From the NCBI GenBank assembly GCA_965243485.1, contig CBDEVP010000001.1, positions 3,906,001 to 3,970,000 on the forward strand: 64,000 bases of DNA. Reading direction: 5' to 3'. This document shows positions 1-7,383 of the stretch, in pieces (the stretch's first letter is position 1; the number at the start of each line of letters is the position of its first letter). A model generated the notes under the pieces. The model had not been told where the DNA came from. It saw only the letters and a program-made list of their open reading frames with translations, and did not search any database. The stretch is from UBA7330 sp965243485. GTDB taxonomy: Bacteria > Bacteroidota > Bacteroidia > Cytophagales > Cyclobacteriaceae. The translations under genes were made by a program, and so were the position numbers.

Positions 1-342
1 GAGATTAACGGCGAGCATGCTTCTATCAAGTGGGATCTCCATGACATGAACAGGCTGGAGTATTTTGACCACAGGGACGACTCGATCGTAAGGGGGTGGA
101 GATCCATTCATGTCACAGATGGTGACCAACCCTACATGGATAAATGGTGGGTTCCCGGTCTGATCATTGGATATGAGCATTCATTTATTCACCAGGCCGC
201 TGACTTCTTTAAGTCACTTGAAACCAAGAAACCTTGCAATCCTACCTTCAGGGACGCGCTGCAGACCCAGAAAGTTTGTGAGATGGTGATTGAATCCGCT
301 AAATCCAAAAGCTGGAAGAATACCGGCGTGGAATGGAAGTGA
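1..342 (+). CDS. Gfo/Idh/MocA-family oxidoreductase, C-terminal part
   Basis: The frame is open from the first base of the window and ends with TGA at 340-342, so only the last 113 residues are present. The visible part carries the usual C-terminal substrate-domain features of NAD(P)-dependent sugar dehydrogenases of this family: an ING-E-ASIKWDL strand, a GYEHSFIHQAADFF helix and a closing PTFRDALQTQKVCEMVIESA helix. In this family the C-terminal domain binds a sugar or inositol while the missing N-terminal Rossmann fold binds NAD(P). The substrate cannot be told. The first internal ATG, at 46, is not the real start because coding similarity continues upstream of it. Confidence 0.8.
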   Translation, partial: EINGEHASIKWDLHDMNRLEYFDHRDDSIVRGWRSIHVTDGDQPYMDKWWVPGLIIGYEHSFIHQAADFFKSLETKKPCNPTFRDALQTQKVCEMVIESAKSKSWKNTGVEWK

Positions 343-560
343 CACCCTATCAGATCCATAAATTAGTCCCAGGAAGAGTCTCGTGGCGATGGAAGGGACC
401 TGGGGCCTATTCAGATTGAAATGACGCAGAGTCCTCTACGAGAGACTCTGCTGAGGCCTTGGGGTCGAGTGGAAGTAATAGGGTAGATGTTCACCCTGCA
501 TACGGAAAACGCCCTGGAAGTCGACAGTCACGCGTTTAAAACGCACGCCAGAACAAAAGA
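343..560 (+). other. Structured intergenic region, possible non-coding RNA
   Basis: No credible gene is seen. The stretch is rich in inverted repeats: CCCAGG (368-373) can pair with CCTGGG (399-404), and AGAGTCTCGT (375-384) faces ACGAGAGACTCT (438-449) with a two-base bulge. It ends directly in a strong Rho-independent terminator (561-602). A transcript of about 200 nt with its own terminator would look like this, but it could equally be the untranslated tail of the preceding oxidoreductase gene. I could not match it to 6S, SRP, RNase P or a riboswitch class. Confidence 0.3.
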
Positions 561-602
561 CGCTCTGGTCGCGATTGCATCGCGTGACAGAGTGGTTTTT
601 TT
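561..602 (+). terminator. Rho-independent terminator
   Basis: CGCTCTG (561-567) pairs with CAGAGTG (588-594), and inside it CGCGA pairs with TCGCG around the loop TTGCA. Seven Ts follow at 596-602. It would end transcripts from the upstream oxidoreductase or from the structured region before it, and insulates the flavin monooxygenase operon. Confidence 0.75.
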
Positions 603-606
603 CAGC

Positions 607-637
607 TTTGATGGGATTATTTATGTACCTACATTGT
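607..637 (+). promoter_or_regulatory. Candidate Bacteroidota-type promoter of the LLM oxidoreductase operon
   Basis: TTTG at 607-610 (-33 element) is followed after exactly 19 bases by TACATTGT at 630-637, an imperfect match to TANNTTTG (-7 element). It lies just after the terminator and about 28 bases before the start codon at 665. Confidence 0.45.
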
Positions 638-664
638 TTATATTGAAAGCATAAAAGAAGAACA

Positions 665-1705
665 ATGGAAATAGGCATAAGTACTTTTGTTGAGAATACA
701 CCGGACCCTGAAACCGGCCAGCTTTTAAGCCCTTATCAAAGGATGCAAAATCTGATGGAGGAGATTGAACTTGCAGATCAGGTTGGACTGGATGTCTACG
801 CTATTGGCGAGCACCACAGACCGGATTTCGTGGTCTCATCTCCTGCCACAGTATTGGCGGCTGCAGCTGTGAAAACCAAAAACATTAGGTTGTCCAGTGC
901 CGTCTCTGTTTTAAGCTCTGACGATCCGGTGAGGGTATTTCAGCAGTTTGCCCATGTGGATCTGCTGTCCGGAGGCAGGGCAGAGATTATGGCCGGCAGG
1001 GGCTCATTTATTGAGTCTTTTCCCCTCTTTGGCAATGATCTCCAGGATTATGATACCTTGTTTTCTGAAAAGCTTGAGCTATTGATCAAGCTCAATAAAT
1101 CAGAAAAAGTAACCTGGCAGGGCCATCACAGGCCTTCCATCAACAACAGGGGTGTGTATCCAAGACCCTATCAAAAAGAATTACCTGTCTGGATAGCTGT
1201 AGGCGGAACTCCGGAATCGGTGATCAGGGCAGCAAAGAATGGATTACCACTGGCCATCGCTATTATTGGAGGCATGCCAGAGCAATTCATTCAACTGGCA
1301 GATCTGTATAAAAGAACTTATTTGTCTGCGGGTCATGATATTGATCAAATGCAGATCTCTGTTCATTCGCATGGATTTATTGCAGAAGACTCCCAACAGG
1401 CAGCTGATGACTTCTATGGTCCATATGCTTTGGTGATGAGCCAGATAGGAAGGGAGAGAGGATGGTCCCCGATGACAAGGCAGCAATATGAGGCAATGCG
1501 CACGAGAAGAGGATCACTGCTGGTGGGTAGTCCGCAGGAGGTGACAGACAAAATACTGATGGAACAGGAGATGTTTGGATTGACACGGTTTCTAATGCAT
1601 CTAAGTGTCGGTACCATGCCGCACAAAAAACTAATGAAAGCCATCGAGCTGCTGGGTACGGTGGTTGCTCCGGAGGTGCGGAAGGCTGTGCAACAAACAG
1701 CTTGA
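665..1705 (+). CDS. LLM-class flavin-dependent oxidoreductase
   Basis: A 346-residue luciferase-like monooxygenase, the full length for the family. It folds as a TIM barrel and uses reduced FMN or F420; in Bacteroidota FMN is the likely cofactor. Visible signatures are the GEHHRPDF stretch at residues 48-55, SSDDPVRVFQQFAHVDLLSGGR at about 84-105 and the GRGS motif at 111-114. No signal peptide, so cytoplasmic. The ATG at 665 follows a candidate promoter at normal leader distance. It heads a run with two small membrane-protein genes (gaps of 6 and 9 bases). The substrate is unknown: members range from alkanal monooxygenases to reductases. Confidence 0.9.
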   Translation: MEIGISTFVENTPDPETGQLLSPYQRMQNLMEEIELADQVGLDVYAIGEHHRPDFVVSSPATVLAAAAVKTKNIRLSSAVSVLSSDDPVRVFQQFAHVDLLSGGRAEIMAGRGSFIESFPLFGNDLQDYDTLFSEKLELLIKLNKSEKVTWQGHHRPSINNRGVYPRPYQKELPVWIAVGGTPESVIRAAKNGLPLAIAIIGGMPEQFIQLADLYKRTYLSAGHDIDQMQISVHSHGFIAEDSQQAADDFYGPYALVMSQIGRERGWSPMTRQQYEAMRTRRGSLLVGSPQEVTDKILMEQEMFGLTRFLMHLSVGTMPHKKLMKAIELLGTVVAPEVRKAVQQTA

Positions 1706-1711
1706 TTTTTC

Positions 1712-2026
1712 ATGGAAAGGATTTATTGGTTTAGTGTATTCCTTTTTTTCGTCGGTATCGTCTTATTGGTTGTAAGTAATTTCAAAAACCAGATAGTCGG
1801 TTATCGTACCCCAAAATCAGTAAAATCCAAAAGTCACTGGCGATATGCTAACAAACTTGCAGGATTACTCATGATATGCTTTGGCTTAGTATGGGCTTTA
1901 TCTCATTTTTTAACTTCGAATTACACAAAATTTTCCATGTATGGATGGAAGGGAGCACTTATCATGATTGGTGGTTTTGTAGGTATCATTATCATCGTGG
2001 AATTGAGATTAAAGAAGATGGATTAA
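1712..2026 (+). CDS. SdpI-family small membrane protein
   Basis: 104 residues with three hydrophobic segments (about 5-22, 48-66, 79-96). Between the first two lies the signature GYRTPKSVKSKSHWRYANKLAG at about 30-51, typical of the SdpI/YhfL-type C-terminal domain. In Bacillus SdpI gives immunity to the toxin SdpC, but most small members outside Firmicutes have no known role. It starts six bases after the flavin oxidoreductase gene and is probably co-transcribed with it. Confidence 0.75.
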   Translation: MERIYWFSVFLFFVGIVLLVVSNFKNQIVGYRTPKSVKSKSHWRYANKLAGLLMICFGLVWALSHFLTSNYTKFSMYGWKGALIMIGGFVGIIIIVELRLKKMD

Positions 2027-2035
2027 TTTAGTTCA

Positions 2036-2455
2036 GTGAAAAATCTGATTACCTTCAAAAAAGCCGGTCAGTGGAGTGCTATCCTGTTCGGACTTTTTGT
2101 TTTGTTTCATCTGGCAGTATTGATGGGTATCCTTCTTTTTGATTATGCCCCGGTTGAATATCTCTGGGGAGGAATAATGACCACCACGGAGGAGTTGCTT
2201 ATGTTCGAGGTCATTTCCCTTGCCGCCATCACCTTTTGTCTGATTACCGTACTCATCCGGATGAAAATGATTCGTTTGCCAGGGCTTTTGGTCGCCTCCA
2301 GGGTGACCCTTTGGATCATCACCCTTTTGTTTTTCCTCAATACTGTCGGGAATCTGCTGGCTCAATCCACCTTTGAGAAATTCTTCGCCATCATCACTCT
2401 TTTGTTCGCTCTTCTGTGCCTGAGGATGGCTTTGGAGCCAATAAAACCCCGATAA
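2036..2455 (+). CDS. Four-helix integral membrane protein of unknown function
   Basis: 139 residues starting at GTG (2036), nine bases after the SdpI-like gene. Four hydrophobic stretches are seen (about 13-36, 50-76, 80-105 and 108-130) with a short charged linker RMKMIR near 77-82. I do not recognise the family. Position suggests the third gene of the operon that begins at 665. It ends 12 bases before the convergent histidine kinase gene. Confidence 0.6.
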   Translation: MKNLITFKKAGQWSAILFGLFVLFHLAVLMGILLFDYAPVEYLWGGIMTTTEELLMFEVISLAAITFCLITVLIRMKMIRLPGLLVASRVTLWIITLLFFLNTVGNLLAQSTFEKFFAIITLLFALLCLRMALEPIKPR

Positions 2456-2467
2456 CGAGCTTTTAGG

Positions 2468-3877
2468 TTACGCATGAGCATGTAGACCATTCATCGGAAG
2501 TGATATAGTGAAGGTGCTCCCCTCATTCAGTTTGCTTTGAACCTCAATGGTACCACCATTCATTACAATAAATTCTTTGCAGATCTTAAGTCCAAGCCCT
2601 GTTCCCGGTTCATTGTGTGTTCCCCGGGTAGAATGATTGGAATCAATGTCAAATAGCTGGTCCAGAACATCCTTTTCCATGCCTATCCCATTATCAGCAA
2701 TACTTAATGAGACCTCATTGTTTGACTCATCTTTTTTACATGAGATGTAAATTTCACCAGTCTCTTCCACATACTTGGTTGCATTCGAGAGGATATTTCT
2801 GATCACCGTGCTGATCATGTTTTCATCGGCCCATGCATGGATATCATTATCCACATTTTTCTCAATCGAGATCTGCTTATTTTCGATAATCTGCTTTAAT
2901 AAATTGAGACTGTTATCCACCAGGGACTCGATGTTGAGGCTTTCGGGGTTTACCTCAATATTTTTTGATTCGGACCTGGACCATAGCAGGAGGTTTTCAA
3001 GGAGGTTGGAAGTGTCTTTGATGGAATTGACCAGAAGCTGAAATAATTCATTTCTTTTCTCTTCGGTCATTTCATCGTGTTTTTTTTGCAGGATTTCACC
3101 CAGGCTCATTACCCCGCTGATGGGGCCTTTCAGATCATGAGCGATGATGGAAAAGAACCGGTCCTTTTTGGCATTCAATTGAGCCAGCTTCTGATTGTCT
3201 GATTCGATCTTTTTATTGTTAGCTGTGATTTGTTGTTCATCCAGATCCTTCAAAATTAACAGATAACCAACACTGCCGACGATCAGGTTTAAACCAGCAA
3301 AAAAGTAAAGGAAAGCTTCCCGTATGGTGCTGCCGTCAAAAACCGTAAGCTTCTCATCTTGAACAATTGCGGTAATGGAGGAATTTAGGAATGCCAGTGA
3401 AAATAGTGTGTAGGTTACGGCAACAAGTACCACGAACCTGGCCCTACCAGCCTGGGTGAACAAATAAAATGCGCCAAAACCAAAGCAAAGGGCCACAATC
3501 AGGTGATGGATTTCAATGACGTCATGATAAGGCAATCGGGGAAAGGACAATGAAAAGATGATCCCCAGAAAGGTTAGGATGGAAATGCCCCAGAAAAGTG
3601 TCTTGTTAGGCCGATTGTCAAAAGTGGCTACATTATACACCTCCAGTGCGTAACCAAGCAGCAGGAAAGCATTGCTGATATGGAGTGCAAAGTAATCAGA
3701 TGTCCAGGAACTCGAAGTCAATCCAATAACGGCTACCCCCTGAAAGAATTTTCCGAGTGTGAAGGAGATGAGGTGCCAGTTGTAGCGTTTGTTGGCCACC
3801 ACGTAGTAGACAAACAGCAATCCGATGAATGTGCTGAACAATCCAAAAAGAGATAGTATAGACCTGGCATCGAACAT
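2468..3877 (-). CDS. Membrane sensor histidine kinase
   Basis: 469 residues. The N-terminal half (1-210) has about seven hydrophobic segments with no large periplasmic loop, so the sensed signal is probably in or near the membrane. A short coiled linker (about 211-238) leads to a HisKA domain with FFSIIAHDLKGP, His247 being the predicted phosphorylation site, and then an HATPase domain with N box (RNILSNATKYV), G1 box (DNGIGM) and G2 box (GTGLGLKICKEF). No receiver or output domain and no response regulator is adjacent, so it is an orphan. It converges with the small membrane-protein operon. Confidence 0.9.
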   Translation of the reverse strand: MFDARSILSLFGLFSTFIGLLFVYYVVANKRYNWHLISFTLGKFFQGVAVIGLTSSSWTSDYFALHISNAFLLLGYALEVYNVATFDNRPNKTLFWGISILTFLGIIFSLSFPRLPYHDVIEIHHLIVALCFGFGAFYLFTQAGRARFVVLVAVTYTLFSLAFLNSSITAIVQDEKLTVFDGSTIREAFLYFFAGLNLIVGSVGYLLILKDLDEQQITANNKKIESDNQKLAQLNAKKDRFFSIIAHDLKGPISGVMSLGEILQKKHDEMTEEKRNELFQLLVNSIKDTSNLLENLLLWSRSESKNIEVNPESLNIESLVDNSLNLLKQIIENKQISIEKNVDNDIHAWADENMISTVIRNILSNATKYVEETGEIYISCKKDESNNEVSLSIADNGIGMEKDVLDQLFDIDSNHSTRGTHNEPGTGLGLKICKEFIVMNGGTIEVQSKLNEGSTFTISLPMNGLHAHA

Positions 3878-4123
3878 TTACGGGTGTCCGGAATGTGGAA
3901 TATTTTAAGCCTTTAAAAATAATGGAATAAATCTTTATGAGAACTACGGTGTTTAGCTGAGATTATACAGGTGGGGAGGTGATTTTAACTATTGGAATTT
4001 GTGTGTTTACCGGAGTGAAGGAAATGAGTCAGGAGAGGAGGGTGAGTAAGATTTTGAACATGTACCCCAAAGAAATTACTCCAAATTCAGAAATTTTAGA
4101 TTCATCACTGAATTGTTGAAAGC

Positions 4124-4157
4124 ATTGGATCTATTTTATTCTGAAATACTATATTTG
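4124..4157 (+). promoter_or_regulatory. Candidate promoter of the tRNA-Ser/tRNA-Arg unit
   Basis: TATATTTG at 4150-4157 matches the Bacteroidota -7 consensus TANNTTTG exactly; ATTG at 4124-4127 is a weak -33 element with 22-base spacing, longer than usual. A perfect 8-bp hairpin GAGCCATG/CATGGCTC lies in the leader at 4170-4189, just before tRNA-Ser. The rest of the 327-base gap after the histidine kinase gene (3878-4123) shows nothing else. Confidence 0.5.
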
Positions 4158-4204
4158 CAGTCCTTTACAGAGCCATGATAGCATGGCTCATTCAGTAAAA
4201 CCCT

Positions 4205-4292
<88 letters not shown>

Positions 4293-4399
4293 AAATCAAA
4301 AACCGCATCGCGGTTAAAGCCGGAGAAGTATATTTCAAATTTCATTTGAAAATATACTGGGGAGGCTTTCGGTTTCCGAAGGAAATCGGTTTTTGATTT
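4293..4399 (+). other. Folded inter-tRNA element closed by a perfect 13-bp stem
   Basis: AAATCAAAAACCG (4293-4305) is the exact reverse complement of CGGTTTTTGATTT (4387-4399). Inside lie AAAGCC/GGCTTT (4316-4321 with 4364-4369), a hairpin of 14 pairs with a single bulge (AGTATATTTCAAAT 4327-4340 with 4344-4358) and TTCGG-TTT-CCGAA (4368-4380). The whole forms a branched structure starting two bases after tRNA-Ser. A second small fold follows (AGCTA 4400-4404 with TAGCT 4424-4428, enclosing TCCC-ATTA-GGGA). It would be transcribed together with both tRNAs. Role unknown: processing signal, insertion element or small RNA. Confidence 0.6.
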
Positions 4400-4452
4400 A
4401 GCTATTCCCATTAGGGATCAGCGTAGCTAATCCCCGACTCCAATTTACCCAA

Positions 4453-4526
<74 letters not shown>

Positions 4527-4535
4527 CGAGGAGAG

Positions 4536-4573
4536 CAAAAGCCTGTCACGAAGTGACGGGCTTTTGTGTTTTT
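4536..4573 (+). terminator. Strong Rho-independent terminator of the tRNA unit
   Basis: CAAAAGCCTGTCAC (4536-4549) pairs over all 14 positions (one T-G wobble) with GTGACGGGCTTTTG (4553-4566) around a GAA loop, followed by TGTTTTT. It begins ten bases after tRNA-Arg. Confidence 0.9.
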
Positions 4574-4574
4574 A

Positions 4575-4662
4575 GACCGAGCCAAACTTGTAGGGGTGAA
4601 GCAAGCAAAACACAAAACCAAATCTTTGATTTGGACTTTTGCTTGCGGACGGCTAGTCTCGG
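4575..4662. other. Nested inverted repeat downstream of the tRNA unit
   Basis: Three stems are nested: CCGAGCC (4577-4583) with GGCTAGTCTCGG (4651-4662, bulged), GCAAGCAAAA (4601-4610) with TTTTGCTTGC (4637-4646, perfect), and CCAAATC-TTT-GATTTGG (4618-4634, perfect). It lies beyond the tRNA terminator, and its nested, A-rich plan resembles the inter-tRNA element although the sequences differ. No gene is seen in 4574-4772. Confidence 0.45.
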
Positions 4663-4772
4663 AACTCTGATGCCATCGGGATCGGGTAAGCAATCGCATA
4701 AGTAATAATAGTCGATGCAGTCTGACGCAACCCGAGCGACCGGTAAAACAATTACCCCTCAGACCCGTGTAT

Positions 4773-6065
4773 TTAGAACTTGCGGTATTTTGATTTTAAA
4801 TACTTATTAGGCTCCTTCTCTTCGAACTTTGCCTTTGCACCATTCCAGTGCAAGGTCTGGTCCGGGAATCGGTTTGCCACAACGCCCAGCAAGATCGCTT
4901 CTGTGAGATTAGCTGCATAGGAAAATGGAGCACTACACTCATCATTGCCCAGGCAGGTATCAATAAACTGGTGATAATGGTTCACCAGGTCCATGTCAGG
5001 CATTTTTATTCTTTCGTATTTACCATTCACAATCAGCTTGGGGTAATCAGTATGAGGGAGGACTAAAGTTCCCTTTTCACCAACAAAAACGGCACCCTGA
5101 TCCGGCAATTTGTCATTATTTGGCAACATCAGGTCCTCATGCTTCGGTGGTGCTCCAGGCCCGTCGTACCAAACCCACTTAAAGTCGTCAGTAGTATAGG
5201 GTGTTCCTGGAAATTCGTACGTCACCACATTGTTTTCAGGATGTCCAAACCCGGTAAATTCCCGGCAGCTGGTATTGACTGTTTTTGGTACTGTGAGACC
5301 TAAAGCAGTATATGGGGTATCGAAGATATGAACCCCCATGTCGCCCAGCGTTCCGCATCCATAATCCAATATTTTTCTCCAGTTACCGGGATGGTAATAA
5401 TTCTCTTTGTATGGTCTCTCCGGAGCAGTTCCCAGCCAAAGGTTCCAATCCAGATTTTCGGGAACAGGATCACTGCCTGAGGGCGCAGCTCCGTCATAGC
5501 CCCAGTTTTTGGGCGACCATGCCCGGACAGTGCTTACTTTTCCAATGAGCCCCTGCTGAATCAGTACCACTGATCTTAAATAAGGGTCACTCGAGTGTTT
5601 TTGAATGCCCATTTGGGTAACGAGATTGTTTTCCGCTGCCATTTTTTTCATGGCCCGGGCCTCAGACACATGATGGGTCAGCGGCTTTTGACAATAAACA
5701 GCCTTGCCCATTTCCATGGCCCTCATCGAAGCAGGCGCATGGGTATGATCAGGGGTAGATACAATGACTGCATCTATAGATTTTCCCACTTCATCAAAAA
5801 GCTTTCTATAATCCCTGTAAGCTGTTGCTTTCGGATGCGATTTTTGTGCGGTAGCAAGATTCATGGCATCAACGTCGCATAAGGCTGTCACCTCCACCAT
5901 GTCATGGGAAGCAATTACCTTGAGATCAGCTCCCCCCATTCCTCCAACGCCAATGTGTGCAGTTCGTATTTTACCATTTTTGACCCTTGCCCAGACTGAC
6001 GAGGGCAACAAGGTAACAGAAGCTAATGCTGCACCTGCTGTCTTCAAAAAATGTCTCTTGTTCAT
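4773..6065 (-). CDS. Secreted Gfo/Idh/MocA-family oxidoreductase
   Basis: 430 residues. The N-terminus MNKRHFLKTAGAALASVTLLPSSVWA is a Tat-like export leader, after which comes a Rossmann dinucleotide motif IGVGGMGG at 38-45, the STPDHTH strand near 103-109 and CQKPLTHH at 125-132, where the family has its EKP-type lysine. The C-terminal half is the sugar-binding alpha/beta domain. Such exported members are common in Bacteroidota and Planctomycetes and are usually thought to carry bound NAD(P) and act on sugars in the periplasm; the substrate is not known. It is monocistronic, with 500 bases of non-coding DNA upstream. Confidence 0.88.
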   Translation of the reverse strand: MNKRHFLKTAGAALASVTLLPSSVWARVKNGKIRTAHIGVGGMGGADLKVIASHDMVEVTALCDVDAMNLATAQKSHPKATAYRDYRKLFDEVGKSIDAVIVSTPDHTHAPASMRAMEMGKAVYCQKPLTHHVSEARAMKKMAAENNLVTQMGIQKHSSDPYLRSVVLIQQGLIGKVSTVRAWSPKNWGYDGAAPSGSDPVPENLDWNLWLGTAPERPYKENYYHPGNWRKILDYGCGTLGDMGVHIFDTPYTALGLTVPKTVNTSCREFTGFGHPENNVVTYEFPGTPYTTDDFKWVWYDGPGAPPKHEDLMLPNNDKLPDQGAVFVGEKGTLVLPHTDYPKLIVNGKYERIKMPDMDLVNHYHQFIDTCLGNDECSAPFSYAANLTEAILLGVVANRFPDQTLHWNGAKAKFEEKEPNKYLKSKYRKF

Positions 6066-6356
6066 TTATTAACTTTTGTTATGCTTTAATGATGTATGCA
6101 ATTTATCTAATTATCGAATATTTGAGGGCAGGCATGCTGATTTGATCGGGAATTTGTAATCCGATTGGAAGAGTAGTACGAGTTTGCTTACAAGCAGGAG
6201 ATCCTTCGCTCCGTTTCACTTCGCTCTGGATGACGGTTAGTTTGTTGATTTAGTATCGCAGGTACAAATCATCTGCGGGTGAATTTGAGGAAATGATCCC
6301 TTGCTTATTCAGAAATATAACTATTCTTATTTGAAGAGCCTTTTACTCACCGGGAC

Positions 6357-6400
6357 TGCTCCCAGTGTGCTCCCGGAGTGCTCCCATACTGCTTCCAGTC
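6357..6400. repeat. Four tandem 11-bp repeats (TGCTCCCNNNN)
   Basis: TGCTCCCAGTG, TGCTCCCGGAG, TGCTCCCATAC and TGCTTCCAGTC follow each other with an exact 11-base period. The period is close to one helical turn, so a bound protein would sit on one face of the DNA. They lie about 290 bases upstream of the secreted oxidoreductase start. The rest of 6066-6580 holds no gene; 6210-6236 (CCTTCGCTCC...GGATGAC) resembles short intergenic repeats common in this phylum. Confidence 0.6.
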
Positions 6401-6580
6401 AGGGGTTTTTGAGGTATAATATCCAAATAATTGTATTTTTCTAAGAAAGGAGAGGCGATAGTGGCCTACAATAATACCTTATGAATCAATTGTCTGGATG
6501 ATCAGAAGTCCTATTCTTCTGTATTGCATAACATGGTATCAAAATAAATAATTAGCTGTGAGCCCTCGATTACTTGTCCG

Positions 6581-6880
6581 TCAAGACCGGTGCCTAAGAC
6601 ATTTATCCCACTCAAAATCATTAAGTATATAAGAATTTCCTTCATCAACCTGAACCCATTCATTAACTCCTTTTGCTCCATTCATCATATCACCGGTCAG
6701 ACCAAGTCCCATTGGAGCTCTGTATTTCCTGCCTTCCACGAGCATTTCACATCTTCCATTAGATATCGCTTCCTTCCCTTCAATGCTTCCGTAATACTTA
6801 GCTTCTGTTAAGCCGGGGCATCTCTCTGTGAATTGAAGAGGAGTCAATGATCTTGCACAACCCGCAGTTATTAAGGTCAT
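6581..6880 (-). CDS. Small lipoprotein-like hypothetical protein, start uncertain
   Basis: From the only in-frame ATG (6880) the protein is 99 residues and begins MTLITAGCAR, too short for a signal peptide although LITAGC is a good lipobox. The same frame stays open upstream for at least 16 more codons and reads HYFRKNWLLFLMTLITAGC, a textbook lipoprotein leader with Arg/Lys before the hydrophobic core. No ATG, GTG or TTG occurs there, so either the gene uses a rare start (an ATA is present at about 6922) or its 5' end was lost. The mature part (EGRKYRAPMGLGLTGD...) is not recognised. Confidence 0.45.
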   Translation of the reverse strand: MTLITAGCARSLTPLQFTERCPGLTEAKYYGSIEGKEAISNGRCEMLVEGRKYRAPMGLGLTGDMMNGAKGVNEWVQVDEGNSYILNDFEWDKCLRHRS

Positions 6881-6972
6881 TAGAAATAGTAGCCAGTTTT
6901 TTCTAAAGTAATGTTTGTTTATAACTGCAAGTTGCAGGCTAAATATAAAGAAAAGCCATGTCTTAATTCTCC

Positions 6973-7323
6973 TTGCTTATAGAGACAAGTCTAAGTACAA
7001 ATACCAACAAGAAGCATTTTATAACATTTGGCGCCATTGTTGGCCCCTCTATTGGATTTACAATATTCGAATCTGAAGCGCCTTTTAAGATAATTGGCCA
7101 AATTCATTGCAGACAATTATTCGTTCCCGGAAATGGTTTTATCTATGCTATTCACCGTGAAAACATGAATTTCTTTGTGAAGAAGAAGTATAAGATTGAG
7201 GATGATGCAATTATTGAAATAAGACAACCTTTCTATTTCGGGGTTAATGCAGGATATCGGAGTGTCGGAATATTGGAATGTCCGAAAGTCCGAACATCCA
7301 AATATCTGACTGGATCGTTTTAG
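6973..7323 (+). CDS. Hypothetical protein, possibly a gene remnant
   Basis: An open frame of 116 codons from TTG (6973) with plausible composition in its middle (FITFGAIVGPSIGFTIFESEAPFKIIG, FFVKKKYKIEDDAIIEIRQPFYFG). No ATG start, no recognisable domain, no leader. The last twenty codons look non-coding. It lies between the small lipoprotein-like gene (divergent) and the M81 peptidase gene. It may be a decayed or invading fragment. Confidence 0.3.
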   Translation: MLIETSLSTNTNKKHFITFGAIVGPSIGFTIFESEAPFKIIGQIHCRQLFVPGNGFIYAIHRENMNFFVKKKYKIEDDAIIEIRQPFYFGVNAGYRSVGILECPKVRTSKYLTGSF

Positions 7324-7383
7324 TTCATCACTTTCTCCCCATCTCCCTTGCCTAATCTGGTGACATGCTCGTATTTTGCCGGT

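Noticed and set aside
436..678. Minus-strand open frame of 80 codons upstream of the LLM oxidoreductase
   Set aside because: It crosses the terminator and promoter and has no coding-like composition or domain.
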